Positions 24,321 to 34,242 of a stretch of 42,913 bases of DNA are shown here, in pieces; within the stretch, counting starts at the first letter, position 1; every line of letters starts with the position of its first letter. The stretch is from Aestuariibaculum sediminum. Its GTDB lineage: Bacteria; Bacteroidota; Bacteroidia; Flavobacteriales; Flavobacteriaceae. Below the pieces are notes generated by a model. That model was not told where the DNA came from. It saw only the letters and a list, made by a program, of their open reading frames with translations, and did not search any database. The stretch lies in NCBI RefSeq assembly GCF_014596945.1, contig NZ_JACVXB010000011.1, positions 1 to 42,913 on the forward strand. The letters are read 5' to 3'. Made by a program: the position numbers and the translations under genes.

Positions 24321-26081
24321 ATGTCCACCACCAATATAACATCTAACCCTATTTTGGATCGCTTACCTAAGCATTTACTTCAATACGTTAAACCCCAAAA
24401 TTATGAACTTTATTCAGCTATAGATCAAGCTGTTTGGCGCTACGTTATGCGCAAAAATGTTGACTTTTTAAGTTCGGTAGCACATGACTCTTATCTGGAA
24501 GGATTAAAACAAACTGGTATTTCAGTGGATCATATACCGAATATGTATGGCATGAACCGTATTTTAAAAGATATTGGCTGGGCTGCGGTTGCTGTTGATG
24601 GTTTTATACCACCTAACGCCTTCATGGAATTTCAAGCCTATAATGTTTTGGTAATTGCTAGTGATATTAGACAATTGGAGCATATAGAATATACACCAGC
24701 TCCCGATATTTTACACGAAGGAGCAGGTCATGCGCCTATAATTGCCAACCCTGAATACGCGGAATATTTACGTCGGTTTGGTGAAATTGGTTGTAAAGCC
24801 ATTTCCTCGGCAAAAGATTACGAATTATATGAAGCGGTGCGACACCTATCTATAATAAAAGAAGCCCCCAACACTTCGGATGCCGATATTTTAAAAGCTG
24901 AAGAAAAAGTGGAGGAACTTCAAGAAAACATGGGCGAACCTAGTGAAATGGCTTTGATTAGAAACTTACATTGGTGGACGGTTGAATATGGCCTGATTGG
25001 CACTATCGACAACCCCAAAATATATGGTGCTGGATTACTTTCATCGATTGGAGAAAGTGCCTGGTGCATGACCGACGCCGTTAAAAAGTTACCATATACC
25101 ATTGAGGCAACCTACCAGGATTTCGATATTACTAAACCACAACCACAACTATATGTAACACCTAATTTTGCGCATTTAAGTTTGGTTTTGGAAACCTTTG
25201 CGAACACTATGGCACTGCGAAAAGGTGGTCTAATGGGTGTTAATAAATTAATTGCATCGGAAGCTTTGGGCTCTGTTGAACTCAGCACTGGTCTTCAAAT
25301 TTCAGGACAATTTAGTCATGTTATTTCCGATAACGGAAACCCCATTTACATTCAAACTAAAGGCCCAACAGCTTTAGCCTACAGGGAAAAAGAATTAGTT
25401 GGTCATGGTACTCAAACTCATAATAAAGGATTTGGTTCGCCAATAGGTAAGCTTAAAGGTATTAACTTAGCCATTGAAGATATGAGTCCTAGAGACTTGA
25501 AAGCCTATAATATTTTTGAAGAAGAATCGATTACTTTAGAATTTGAAGGCGACATTACCGTTTCAGGACAAATTATAACTGGAAAACGAAATCTGCAAGG
25601 TAAAATTATTCTTATCAGTTTTAATAATTGTACCGTTGCACATAAAGACACTGTTTTGTTCAAACCTGAATGGGGGGTTTACGATATGGCTGTCGGGAAA
25701 TCTGTAGTTTCTGCATTTTCTGGCCCTGCGGATTTACAAAGCTTCGATTTAATAACGCATAAACCCACGAGTGAGACCATTCACATTAAAAAAACCAATA
25801 CACAATTAAAACTTGAAGCTCTATATCAGCAAATAAGAGATTACCGGGAAGGAAGAAACAAAACTATTTCGAGAACCAAAGTGCTAGACGAACTTATTGA
25901 AAACTTTCCAACTGACTGGTTACTATCTATTGAGCTTTATGAATTGGCTTTTAAAGGCAATGAAAATTCACTTTGTAGTCGTATTTTAGATCATTTAGAA
26001 ACCGTAAAACAAAACAGACCACAAGTAGGCAAATTAATTGATGATGGATTGAATATTATCCGGGACCAGGTAAAAGTATAA
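24321..26081 (+). CDS. Aromatic amino acid hydroxylase with C-terminal extension
   Basis: 586 residues; oxidises an aromatic amino acid (phenylalanine most likely) with a pterin cofactor and non-haem iron; cytoplasmic. Iron ligands H132 and H137 in LHEGAGHAP and E222 in WWTVEYGLIG are in place, and YGAGLLSSIGE follows. About 45 more residues separate H137 from E222 than in the animal enzymes (KDYELYEAVRHL ... EELQENM). After the catalytic part (about 1-330) there is a further region of about 250 residues unlike the animal regulatory or tetramer domains. It ends exactly one base before the convergent next gene. Confidence 0.92.
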   Translation: MSTTNITSNPILDRLPKHLLQYVKPQNYELYSAIDQAVWRYVMRKNVDFLSSVAHDSYLEGLKQTGISVDHIPNMYGMNRILKDIGWAAVAVDGFIPPNAFMEFQAYNVLVIASDIRQLEHIEYTPAPDILHEGAGHAPIIANPEYAEYLRRFGEIGCKAISSAKDYELYEAVRHLSIIKEAPNTSDADILKAEEKVEELQENMGEPSEMALIRNLHWWTVEYGLIGTIDNPKIYGAGLLSSIGESAWCMTDAVKKLPYTIEATYQDFDITKPQPQLYVTPNFAHLSLVLETFANTMALRKGGLMGVNKLIASEALGSVELSTGLQISGQFSHVISDNGNPIYIQTKGPTALAYREKELVGHGTQTHNKGFGSPIGKLKGINLAIEDMSPRDLKAYNIFEEESITLEFEGDITVSGQIITGKRNLQGKIILISFNNCTVAHKDTVLFKPEWGVYDMAVGKSVVSAFSGPADLQSFDLITHKPTSETIHIKKTNTQLKLEALYQQIRDYREGRNKTISRTKVLDELIENFPTDWLLSIELYELAFKGNENSLCSRILDHLETVKQNRPQVGKLIDDGLNIIRDQVKV

Positions 26082-26834
26082 TTATTTAAATCGTTTTAAC
26101 GTATGCTTTGTAAATTCACTTAAAACTAATTTACCGCTAATTTTTGCACGTTCAATAAGTAAATTATCCCAGTTTTCAGTGTCTTTCCAAAGCACCTTTT
26201 TCATTTCTGATAAAGCCTCAAGGTTATATCCTGCCAATTTTTGTGTAAAATTGTTAAGCTCTTGATCCATTTTTACGACATCATCATAGACTTCAGTATA
26301 CAACCCTTTTTCTTTCGCCCATTTTGCATCAAAAAAAGTTTCAGCATCTAACGTCATTTGCGACATGGCATTTAATCCAACGCGTCTTGTTACCGCAGGT
26401 TCAATAACAAATGGTCCAATACCAATACTTAATTCACTAAGTTTTATGGAGGCATACTTAGTTGCAAAACAGTAATCGGTAGCCGCAGCTAAACCTACAC
26501 CGCCTCCAACAGCCTTACCTTGAATGCGACCTATAATTAATTTTGGACACTTTCGCATCGCATTTATAACCTTGGCAAACCCTGAAAAAAAAAGTTGTCC
26601 CGCATGAGGGTCTTCAATAGCTATTAACTCATTAAAACTAGCTCCTGCGCAAAATGTTCTATCTCCACCACTTTTCAAAACAACAACAGCTATTTCATTA
26701 TTGTTACCAGCACTTTTTATTGTATTTTCTAACTGTGACAAAACATCACTTGGCATAGCATTATGTTGGGGATGATAAAACTCGATAAATCCAACTTTAT
26801 TTTCTATTTTAAGAGTTACGTAAGCCTCAATCAT
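26082..26834 (-). CDS. Enoyl-CoA hydratase/isomerase family protein
   Basis: 250 residues, cytoplasmic crotonase fold. Oxyanion-hole regions are visible as FCAGASFNEL (residues about 61-70) and GKAVGGGVGLAAATDYCFA (about 105-123), then LSELSIGIGPFVIEPAVTRRVG. The crotonase fold covers many CoA reactions, so the substrate is open; leucine or short-chain acyl-CoA breakdown is possible. Convergent with the hydroxylase gene with no gap between the stops. DUF4230 lies 41 bases upstream in the same direction and may share a transcript. Confidence 0.88.
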   Translation of the reverse strand: MIEAYVTLKIENKVGFIEFYHPQHNAMPSDVLSQLENTIKSAGNNNEIAVVVLKSGGDRTFCAGASFNELIAIEDPHAGQLFFSGFAKVINAMRKCPKLIIGRIQGKAVGGGVGLAAATDYCFATKYASIKLSELSIGIGPFVIEPAVTRRVGLNAMSQMTLDAETFFDAKWAKEKGLYTEVYDDVVKMDQELNNFTQKLAGYNLEALSEMKKVLWKDTENWDNLLIERAKISGKLVLSEFTKHTLKRFK

Positions 26835-26875
26835 AATATTTTTCTCATTATTTTATGGCCGAAGATAAACAAAAA

Positions 26876-27490
26876 CTATGGTTTTAGATTCGTGAGTTCT
26901 TCGTTATTAAGAATGGTTGTGTTTTCATATTTCAAAGTCCACCCTAAAGAATTGGTTAACAAATAAAGCTTAGATAGTTCGCTAATCAACCTGTTTTTTG
27001 CGTTACTTTTTATCTCCGATGCATCAACTTTTTCTTTAATCAATTTAGTTACTATATTTTTTATAGAATTGTAATCTTTAGCTTCAAAAGGATTAAAATA
27101 ACCAAACTGTACATCGTAATATTCTATATCGGGATAAATATGAATTTCTTCTTTGGGAATAGTTAAAATAGTGAGCATTTTATTTTCCTCATCAATATTA
27201 AAAGTGAGCTTACTTAAATCGTATGCCACGGTGACATCTGCATTAACAACTACTAAAGCCTTTTTTTCAGAGGTAAAGTATTCCCCTAGAATTTCTTTAG
27301 AATTCTTATAATTGTAAATCTCGCTAAATCGTCCTTCGGTAACTACTAATTTACCAACATTTTTAATTTCCTTTTCAATTAAAGCACTATGTTCTTTTAG
27401 TGTTACCTCCTCCTGACGCTTATCTTCGCAAAACTTAATGACCAATAAAACAAATAGAGTAATAAAAACTCCTAATAATATTTTTCGCAT
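26876..27490 (-). CDS. DUF4230 membrane-anchored protein
   Basis: 204 residues with one N-terminal membrane helix (about 4-20) and the rest outside the cytoplasm. Recognised as DUF4230 (PF14014) from LVVTEGRFSEIYNYK, VVNADVTVAYDLSKL and IPKEEIHIYPDIEYYDVQFG. No enzymatic motif is seen; function unknown. It follows two small terminator-bearing units on the same strand. Confidence 0.85.
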   Translation of the reverse strand: MRKILLGVFITLFVLLVIKFCEDKRQEEVTLKEHSALIEKEIKNVGKLVVTEGRFSEIYNYKNSKEILGEYFTSEKKALVVVNADVTVAYDLSKLTFNIDEENKMLTILTIPKEEIHIYPDIEYYDVQFGYFNPFEAKDYNSIKNIVTKLIKEKVDASEIKSNAKNRLISELSKLYLLTNSLGWTLKYENTTILNNEELTNLKP

Positions 27491-27547
27491 CCCCTAAATT
27501 AAATATTATTTTAGACATAAATTACACGACAACACGAAATATTAGGC

Positions 27548-27612
27548 AAAAAAAATACACTAGTTTTCTTCGACATATGAAGCCTAACTAATGTATATTA
27601 TTGATTAATAGC
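27548..27612 (-). ncRNA. Candidate small RNA 1 (about 65 nt)
   Basis: On the minus strand a full -7 box TATATTTG (27616-27623) is followed within four bases by GCTATTAATCAAT, then by a stem (ATACA...TGTAT, AGTT...AACT, inner CTTC...GAAG) and eight Ts at 27548-27555. The order promoter, short body, terminator is complete. The 13-nt opening block is shared exactly with candidate 2. No coding frame. Confidence 0.5.
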
Positions 27613-27716
27613 TTTACAAATATAACAGTAAATCTTGTGTTATAAGTTAAGGCATTATTATGATTGCTTTAACTTAATTTAAACAATAAGCAAAGACAGT
27701 CATGTGTTATACATAT

Positions 27717-27788
27717 AAAAAACATCAACCCAACAACCGACCTTTCGATTACCGAAATTGATGTTTCTAATATGAATTGATTAATAGC
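27717..27788 (-). ncRNA. Candidate small RNA 2 (about 72 nt)
   Basis: Begins with the same GCTATTAATCAAT, preceded by TAATTTTA (one base off the -7 consensus). It ends in a stem AAACATCAA / TTGATGTTT (27758-27766 with 27720-27728), an inner TTTCG/CGAAA pair and a T-run at 27717-27722. The stem sequence differs completely from candidate 1, while the 5' block and the layout are kept. Confidence 0.45.
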
Positions 27789-27943
27789 CTACTAAAATTA
27801 AATCATTTTAGTTAAGTGGTATGAATTTTTCGATTAAGTGTTATAAAAAAAGATAATCCGCAAACATCACAATTAACTGAATTACAATCATTTAAAACCT
27901 AAGTTTTCACCTACGAAACCTATAGGTTTTATAGTGTTAATTA

Positions 27944-28909
27944 TTAGAATTTTATATGCTCAAATTCCGATTGTAATAGTTTCTTCTTAGATTCAAGACG
28001 CTCAAGAAATACCTTATGTGCTTCTGAATTGGGGTTAAATGGTTTATGTCTTAATCCTTTTTGAATATCGTCAACCAAACCCATAGTAGGCAGGGCGTAT
28101 TTGGAAACCCACACCCTACAAAACCTTTCCCATATATGCTGAATAGCCACTTTATTAGGATGTAACATATCTTCGGTGTAAAAGCGGTAATCTCTTAGTT
28201 CATCCATCATGATTTCAAATGAAGGAAAATAATATAATGCATCATGCTTGGATGATTTACTTTCGCCCAGTAATTGATGAATTCCTGAAATTAAATGAGC
28301 TTTACTTTGTGTATTTTCTATAAAGCCATCCTTAATATGACGGACAGGAGAAACCGTGAACATGATAGTTACATTGGGATTTATACGATGTATTTCTTCC
28401 ACCACACCCTTAATAGATTGATACACCTCATCGACACTGAGTAAGACTTTATCAAAATTCCTTTGCGGTACTTTATGACAATTAGCAACAATCGCTTGTG
28501 TTTCTTTATTTCGATAAACCCATGCCGTTCCCAAAGTAACAATTATATGTGTCGCATTAGTAATACATTTGTGCGTAAGATTAATTGCTGAATTTAAGGC
28601 GGTAATTACTTCCTGCTTGGAACTATCGCTTAAATTAGAGTGCGCATCGAAACAATGCCACCGTTCATTTTGGAAAATTAAATCATTATCAGAATACAAA
28701 TCCTCCTGCACTGCTCTTCTAACTAAAGTTTCAACAGATACTGGATTAAATAAAATACCGAACGGATTCTGGAGACTTTTGAATTTATAATAACTGAACT
28801 TTTCTCCAATATTTTCAACAAAACACGAGCCTAATAACAACAGGCTGGAATGATAATCAATCCTATTATCAATTTGCTCCTTTAATGGTATTGTCGTTTG
28901 AAAGTTCAT
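27944..28909 (-). CDS. GSCFA-domain protein
   Basis: 321 residues from the ATG at 28909 (MNFQTTIPLKEQ). The naming motif is clear: LLLGSCFVENIGEKFSYYKF, then NPFGILFNP, ATHIIVTLGTAWVY, and MFTVSPVRH with a late DMLHPN. This is the PF08885 family, related to SGNH hydrolases, whose substrate in these bacteria is unknown. A longer reading from TTG 28954 is rejected, because that stretch is the alaS terminator hairpin. Only about 2 bases separate the terminator T-run from the ATG. Confidence 0.9.
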   Translation of the reverse strand: MNFQTTIPLKEQIDNRIDYHSSLLLLGSCFVENIGEKFSYYKFKSLQNPFGILFNPVSVETLVRRAVQEDLYSDNDLIFQNERWHCFDAHSNLSDSSKQEVITALNSAINLTHKCITNATHIIVTLGTAWVYRNKETQAIVANCHKVPQRNFDKVLLSVDEVYQSIKGVVEEIHRINPNVTIMFTVSPVRHIKDGFIENTQSKAHLISGIHQLLGESKSSKHDALYYFPSFEIMMDELRDYRFYTEDMLHPNKVAIQHIWERFCRVWVSKYALPTMGLVDDIQKGLRHKPFNPNSEAHKVFLERLESKKKLLQSEFEHIKF

Positions 28910-28910
28910 A

Positions 28911-28938
28911 TAAAAAAGATTCCCGCTTTCGCGGGAAC
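28911..28938 (-). terminator. Terminator of alaS abutting the GSCFA start
   Basis: TCCCGC (28921-28926) pairs with GCGGGA (28931-28936); on the minus strand this is followed by TCTTTTTTAT and then directly by the ATG of the GSCFA gene. GSCFA must either be made from read-through transcripts or start within the hairpin region. Confidence 0.8.
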
Positions 28939-28946
28939 ATTTAGTT

Positions 28947-31559
28947 TTATGCAACGTAATCTTTAGCTTTTACTAAAGCCTCCTGAATACCTTCAGGATT
29001 TTTACCGCCTGCTGTAGCAAAAAATGGTTGGCCTCCGCCACCACCTTGAATATACTTCCCAAGCTCCCTAACTACTAAACCTGCATTTAATCCTTTCTCT
29101 GCAACTAAATTTTTAGAAATATAGCAAGACAGTAAGGCTTTACCGTTTTGATTGGCAGCTAATAACAAAAATAAATTATCTACTTCTCCACCTAATTCAA
29201 AAGCAACATCTTTAATCCCACCGGCATCTAAATCTAATTGTTTCGCTAAAAACTGAACACCATTCACTTCGGTTAGTTCACTTTTTAAATCACCTTTAAC
29301 ATTTTTAGCTTTATCTTTTAACAAGGCTTCAATTTGTTTCTTTAATTCGGCATTTTCATCTTGTAAACTTTTTAATGCTTTTACAGGTTCCTTTACATTG
29401 TTAAGTAACGATTTCATTTCGAAATACGCCTGATTATTCTCAAAATAAAACTCCTTAGCAGCAGCGTGTGTTATTGCTTCAATACGACGAATTCCAGCAG
29501 CTACAGCTCCTTCTGAAACAATTTTAAAGTGCCATATATCGGAGGTATTGTTAACATGCGTACCTCCGCAAAGCTCTATGGATTGCCCAAAACGAATAGC
29601 TCTAACGGTATCACCATATTTTTCACCAAACAAGCTCATGGCTCCTTCGGCTATCGCCTCTTCTTTTGGGATGTTACGTTTTTCTTGGAGTGGTAATTTA
29701 CCTTCTATTCGGGCATTGACAAAGTTTTCAACATCCCGTAACTCTTCATCTGTAAGTTTAGAGAAGTGAGAAAAATCGAATCGTAAAGATTTACTCTGTA
29801 CCGCACTTCCTTTTTGCTCTACATGTGTTCCTAAAATTTCTCTTAAAGCCTGATGCAATAAGTGAGTGGCCGTGTGATTTGCTTCGGTTCTGGCGCGTTC
29901 TTCTTCGTCTACAATGGCTTTAAAAGTGCCATTAACGCCAGATGGTAATTCTTTTGCAAAATGTATGATCACATTATTTTCCTTTTTCGTATCTAAGATA
30001 TACGTTACATCACCGTTAGCGGCTTCAATGTAACCCTTGTCTCCCACTTGTCCTCCTCCTTCAGGGTAAAATGGTGTTATGTTAAATACCAATTGATACA
30101 TTTCGCCATCTTTTTTCGACACTACTTTTCTGTATCTAGTAATCTTAACATTAGCAGTTAGCGTATCGTAACCTATAAATTCTTCATCGCTATCATCATA
30201 TAAAACCGTCCAGTCGTCGGTACTCATTTCACTGGCAGCGCGTGAACGCTTTTTTTGTTTTTCTAATTGTGCTTTGAAACCTTCATGGTCAAGACTAAGT
30301 CCTTTTTCATTTAAAATAAGTGCTGTTAAATCAATAGGAAATCCATAAGTATCATATAATTCGAAAGCCTTTTCTCCAGAAACCTCTTTACCTTTTGTTT
30401 CTTCAACGATACGATTTAATAAAACCAATCCTTGCTCCAAGGTTCTTAAAAAGGAGTGTTCTTCTTCTTTAATAACATTTTCAACAATTTGTTTTTGTGT
30501 TTTTATCTCTGGAAATGCATGTCCCATTTTTGCTGCTAGCACTTCTACCAATCGGTAAATAAAAGGTTCCTTTTTATCTAAAAATGTAAAACCATAACGC
30601 ACGGCACGACGCAATATTCTACGTATTACATAACCAGCTCCAGTATTACTTGGCAATTGCCCGTCTGCAATAGCAAATGCTACGGCACGCACGTGATCTG
30701 AAATCACTCGAATAGCAATATCAGTTTTTTCATCATTACCATAAGTTTTACCGGTAATGGTTTCTATTTCTCTAATAATGGGTGTAAATACATCGGTATC
30801 GTAATTGGATTGTTTTCCTTGAAGCACCATGCACAAACGTTCAAATCCCATACCAGTGTCGATATGTTTATCTGGAAGACTTTCTAAACTACCGTTAGCC
30901 TTACGATTGTACTGCATAAATACCAGGTTCCAAATTTCGACAACCTGTGGGTGATCCATATTTACTAAATCCTTACCTGGAATTTTAGCTTTTTCATCTG
31001 CCGAACGGATATCAACGTGAATTTCACTACAAGGGCCACAAGGTCCCTGATCTCCCATTTCCCAGAAGTTATCCTTTTTATTTCCCATTAAAATACGATC
31101 TTCGGGTACAAACTGTTTCCATAAATCGTATGCTTCTGTATCCAGCCCAAGGTTATCCTCTTTATCGCCTTCAAAAACGGTAACGTATAATATATCTTTA
31201 TCTATACCAAATTCTTCGGTAAGTAATTCCCAAGCCCAAGCAATAGCTTCCTTTTTAAAGTAATCACCAAAACTCCAGTTTCCTAACATTTCGAATAATG
31301 TATGGTGGTATGTATCATAACCAACTTCTTCTAAATCGTTATGTTTTCCTGAAACTCGTAAACATTTTTGAGAATCGGCAACACGATTACTTTTCGGAAT
31401 TGCATTACCTAAAAAATATTCCTTAAAAGGTGCCATACCTGCATTTATAAACATTAAGGTTGGATCATCTTTTAACACCATAGGTGCCGATGGTACAATG
31501 GCATGCTTTTTATCTTCAAAAAAACTTAAAAACTTAGCGCGAATATCTTGTGACTTCAT
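28947..31559 (-). CDS. alaS: Alanyl-tRNA synthetase
   Basis: 870 residues, full length; charges tRNA-Ala in the cytoplasm. Class II core with [18 protein letters not shown] and [14 protein letters not shown], then the editing domain with the zinc-binding motifs [11 protein letters not shown] and [10 protein letters not shown], a coiled stretch ([20 protein letters not shown]) and the C-Ala domain ending [20 protein letters not shown] at 31559 begins [19 protein letters not shown], the normal N terminus. Divergent from the M23 peptidase gene. Confidence 0.97.
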   Translation of the reverse strand: MKSQDIRAKFLSFFEDKKHAIVPSAPMVLKDDPTLMFINAGMAPFKEYFLGNAIPKSNRVADSQKCLRVSGKHNDLEEVGYDTYHHTLFEMLGNWSFGDYFKKEAIAWAWELLTEEFGIDKDILYVTVFEGDKEDNLGLDTEAYDLWKQFVPEDRILMGNKKDNFWEMGDQGPCGPCSEIHVDIRSADEKAKIPGKDLVNMDHPQVVEIWNLVFMQYNRKANGSLESLPDKHIDTGMGFERLCMVLQGKQSNYDTDVFTPIIREIETITGKTYGNDEKTDIAIRVISDHVRAVAFAIADGQLPSNTGAGYVIRRILRRAVRYGFTFLDKKEPFIYRLVEVLAAKMGHAFPEIKTQKQIVENVIKEEEHSFLRTLEQGLVLLNRIVEETKGKEVSGEKAFELYDTYGFPIDLTALILNEKGLSLDHEGFKAQLEKQKKRSRAASEMSTDDWTVLYDDSDEEFIGYDTLTANVKITRYRKVVSKKDGEMYQLVFNITPFYPEGGGQVGDKGYIEAANGDVTYILDTKKENNVIIHFAKELPSGVNGTFKAIVDEEERARTEANHTATHLLHQALREILGTHVEQKGSAVQSKSLRFDFSHFSKLTDEELRDVENFVNARIEGKLPLQEKRNIPKEEAIAEGAMSLFGEKYGDTVRAIRFGQSIELCGGTHVNNTSDIWHFKIVSEGAVAAGIRRIEAITHAAAKEFYFENNQAYFEMKSLLNNVKEPVKALKSLQDENAELKKQIEALLKDKAKNVKGDLKSELTEVNGVQFLAKQLDLDAGGIKDVAFELGGEVDNLFLLLAANQNGKALLSCYISKNLVAEKGLNAGLVVRELGKYIQGGGGGQPFFATAGGKNPEGIQEALVKAKDYVA

Positions 31560-31777
31560 TTATTAAAAATGGTTACTATTTTGTTAAAATACTTTTATTA
31601 CAAAACAAATTTTTATCTTTACTTTCTTGACAAAATTAAACTAAAAAAAACAAGATAACGTTTGTTATAATGGGTATTTAATCTATACGCCATCATCTGT
31701 GTTTAATTGTTTAATTTAAATAAATTCAAATTCGAATTGCTTTTGTTATAAAGTGCAAAAATAGAATAAATTGCGAC

Positions 31778-32749
31778 ATGAGTAAGGTAAAATATTATTA
31801 CGATTCAGAATCGTTATCCTATAAAAAAATAGAACGTAAAAAAAGAACGACATTTAAATATGCGTTTGTATTTTTATTAGGATCTGCTCTATTTGGTTTT
31901 TTATTTGTTTTTATTGCCAGTCAATATATCGAATCCCCTAAGGAACGTCAGTTAAAACGTGAATTGCAAAACGCCCAATTACAATTTGAACTGCTCAATA
32001 AAAAAATGGCAGAAGCAGAAACTGTATTAGCCGATATTGCCGAAAGAGACAACAATATTTATCGGGTTTATTTTGAGGCAAATCCTATTCCTGAAGAACA
32101 ACGAAAAGCTGGATTTGGAGGAATTAATCGCTATAAAAATCTGGAAGGCTTCGACAATTCTAAACTAATTATAGAAAGTAACAAACGTTTAGATATTTTA
32201 CAAAAACAAATTGTAGTACAATCGAAATCTCTAGATGAAATAACCAAATTAGCTGAGGAAAAAGAAAAATTATTGGCGGCCATTCCAGCCATTCAACCAG
32301 TAAGCAATAAAGATTTAACCCGAATGGCTTCAGGTTACGGTATGCGCTCCGACCCTTTTACTAAAGCCAGAAAAATGCATTGGGGTATGGATTTTACCGC
32401 TCCTCGAGGCACCCCTATTTATGCCAGTGGAGATGGCGTTGTTGAGCGCGCCGACAATAATGCTTCCGGTTACGGAAACCATATACGTATTAACCATGGT
32501 TATGGTTACGTAAGTTTGTATGCGCATTTATACAAGTACAATGTAAAAAGAAATCAAAAAGTGAAACGCGGCGACCTAATTGGTTTTGTAGGAAGTACAG
32601 GACGTTCAGAGGCGCCTCATTTACATTATGAAATTTTTAAAGACGGACAACGTATTAACCCAATTAATTTTTACTACGGAAGTTTAACAGCCGAAGAATT
32701 TAATGAACTTTTAGAGCACGCCTCATTAGAAAACCAATCCTTAGACTAA
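31778..32749 (+). CDS. M23 family metallopeptidase (LytM-type), membrane anchored
   Basis: 323 residues: short cytoplasmic start, one membrane helix (about 27-48, YAFVFLLGSALFGFLFVFIAS), a coiled-coil (about 54-90), then the M23 domain. Zinc and catalytic residues H201 and D205 in HWGMDF and H281/H283 in HLHYE are present, so it should be an active peptidoglycan endopeptidase facing the periplasm, not a degenerate one. Its stop overlaps the start of the MerR gene by one base (TAATG), so the two are coupled. Confidence 0.93.
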   Translation: MSKVKYYYDSESLSYKKIERKKRTTFKYAFVFLLGSALFGFLFVFIASQYIESPKERQLKRELQNAQLQFELLNKKMAEAETVLADIAERDNNIYRVYFEANPIPEEQRKAGFGGINRYKNLEGFDNSKLIIESNKRLDILQKQIVVQSKSLDEITKLAEEKEKLLAAIPAIQPVSNKDLTRMASGYGMRSDPFTKARKMHWGMDFTAPRGTPIYASGDGVVERADNNASGYGNHIRINHGYGYVSLYAHLYKYNVKRNQKVKRGDLIGFVGSTGRSEAPHLHYEIFKDGQRINPINFYYGSLTAEEFNELLEHASLENQSLD

Positions 32750-33078
32750 TGCACATAGAACTACCCGAAAAACGTTATTATAGCATTGGCGAAGTCGCTA
32801 AGGCATTTCAGGTAAACACCTCTTTAATCCGTTTTTGGGAAAAAGAGTTTGATGCGCTTAAACCTAAGAAAAATGCAAAAGGCAATCGTAAGTTTACCCC
32901 GGATGATATTAAAAACTTGAAACTTATTTATCATTTGGTAAAGGAACGCGGTTTCACCCTTGAGGGAGCTAAAATTCATTTAAAAGAAGGAAAGCAAGAG
33001 CCTATGTCTAATTTTGAAATTATAAGCAAATTAGAAGATGTAAAAAATCAACTAATAAAAATTAAAGAACACCTTTAA
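32749..33078 (+). CDS. MerR-family transcriptional regulator
   Basis: 109 residues. The N-terminal MerR helix-turn-helix is plain: YYSIGEVAKAFQVNTSLIRFWEKEF, then GNRKFTPDDIKNLKLIYHLVKERGFTLEGAKIHL. After about residue 85 there is only a short helical tail (IISKLEDVKNQLIKIKEHL) for dimerisation and no ligand domain or metal-binding cysteines. Coupled by a one-base overlap to the M23 peptidase gene; a role in cell-wall or envelope control is only suggested by that. Confidence 0.92.
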   Translation: MHIELPEKRYYSIGEVAKAFQVNTSLIRFWEKEFDALKPKKNAKGNRKFTPDDIKNLKLIYHLVKERGFTLEGAKIHLKEGKQEPMSNFEIISKLEDVKNQLIKIKEHL

Positions 33079-33169
33079 AATCACAAAGGTATCTCTTAAA
33101 AAAAGTAACATCTTAAATTACTTTGCGTCTAATACATAGAAACGAAAACTTTATTAAACTTATTTTATT

Positions 33170-33793
33170 ATGAAAAAAGGACTAATTTCAGGTCTTGGAT
33201 GTGGTGCCATAGCTGCTATTGCTATCGGTATCTTTATTGTAATTTCCATTTTATTTGGTATGAACTTTAACAACAAAGCCGTTGCCCTTGAAGAAAATGT
33301 TGGCGAGGCCTGGGGTAATGTACAAACATCATATCAGCGTAGAAATGACTTAATTGGGAATTTGGTAAACACAGTTAAGGGTGCTGCCGACTTTGAACGC
33401 AAGACCCTAACCGAAGTTATCGAGGCTCGTGCCAAAGCAACCTCCATTAGCATAGATCCTAATAACATTACACCGGAACAGTTGGCCCAATACAATCAGG
33501 TTCAAGGTGGTTTAAGTGGTGCGCTTAAAAGCTTATTGGTAACCGTGGAGCGTTACCCAGAATTAAAATCCAATCAAAATTTCTTGAAGCTTCAAGATGA
33601 ATTAACAAGTACAGAAAATACGATTCAAACCGCCAGAACACGATATAACGAAGCGATTAAACCCTACAATATCCATATAAAAACCTTCCCAAACTCATTG
33701 TTGGCGGGAATTTTAAACTTCGATAGTAAACCGTATTTCGACTCCGAAAGTGGTGCTGAACAACCTGTTGATGTGGAATTCGATTTTAACTAA
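33170..33793 (+). CDS. LemA family protein
   Basis: 207 residues; an N-terminal membrane helix (about 9-30) and then the helical LemA domain: NKAVALEENVGEAWGNVQTSYQRRNDLIGNLVNTVKG and YNEAIKPYNIHIKTFPNSL. The C-terminal QPVDVEFDF ending is usual. LemA proteins commonly sit next to TPM-domain genes, as here; the molecular role is not established. First gene of a three-gene run (next start six bases on). Confidence 0.93.
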   Translation: MKKGLISGLGCGAIAAIAIGIFIVISILFGMNFNNKAVALEENVGEAWGNVQTSYQRRNDLIGNLVNTVKGAADFERKTLTEVIEARAKATSISIDPNNITPEQLAQYNQVQGGLSGALKSLLVTVERYPELKSNQNFLKLQDELTSTENTIQTARTRYNEAIKPYNIHIKTFPNSLLAGILNFDSKPYFDSESGAEQPVDVEFDFN

Positions 33794-33799
33794 GAAACC

Positions 33800-34237
33800 A
33801 TGTCTAAAGTAGAAGATTTCCTTACCGAAAGCGAAGAGCAGGAAGTCGTAGATGCGATACGTCAAGCTGAGTTAAAAACTTCTGGAGAAATACGCGTACA
33901 CTTGGAAAAGTCATCTTACGGCGATACGTATAAGCGCGCTTTACGTGTTTTTCACCTTTTAAAAATGGATAATACCAAAGAACAGAATGGTGTATTAATT
34001 TATGTTGCTGTAGAAGACAAAGCTTTTGTTATTTGTGGCGACAAAGGCATTAATGATGTTGTACCCAAAGGATTTTGGGATAGCACGAAAAATATTATAC
34101 AAGAACACTTTAAAGCTGGAAAATTCAAACAAGGATTAGTTGATGGCGTGTTAAAGGCAGGCAAGGAACTTGAAACACATTTCCCTTGGCAACATGGGGA
34201 TGAAAACGAACTTTCAAACGACATTTCAAAAGGATAA
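33800..34237 (+). CDS. TPM-domain protein, soluble short form
   Basis: 145 residues, a bare TPM domain (PF04536) with no signal peptide or membrane helix: FLTESEEQEVVDAIRQAELKTSGEIRVHLEK, then NGVLIYVAVEDKAFVICGDKGIND, then FKQGLVDGVLKAGKELETHF. Likely cytoplasmic, unlike the next gene. It begins six bases after lemA and ends five bases before the second TPM gene, so the three are co-transcribed. Confidence 0.9.
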   Translation: MSKVEDFLTESEEQEVVDAIRQAELKTSGEIRVHLEKSSYGDTYKRALRVFHLLKMDNTKEQNGVLIYVAVEDKAFVICGDKGINDVVPKGFWDSTKNIIQEHFKAGKFKQGLVDGVLKAGKELETHFPWQHGDENELSNDISKG

Positions 34238-34242
34238 AACAC

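Larger units (their letters stand above)
27491..27943 (-). other. 453-bp intergenic region, DUF4230 / GSCFA
   Basis: Contains no ORF. It holds two tandem candidate small RNAs on the minus strand (next two entries) and a 14-bp palindrome AAACCTATAGGTTT (27916-27929) just past the GSCFA stop, which has no T-run. Confidence 0.6.

Noticed and set aside
28921..28936. CCCGC-hairpin as a dispersed REP-type repeat
   Set aside because: No second copy is seen in the window, and the position and T-run fit an ordinary terminator.
27944..28954. GSCFA protein starting at TTG 28954
   Set aside because: The extra 15 residues are translated from the alaS terminator hairpin; the ATG at 28909 begins the conserved protein.
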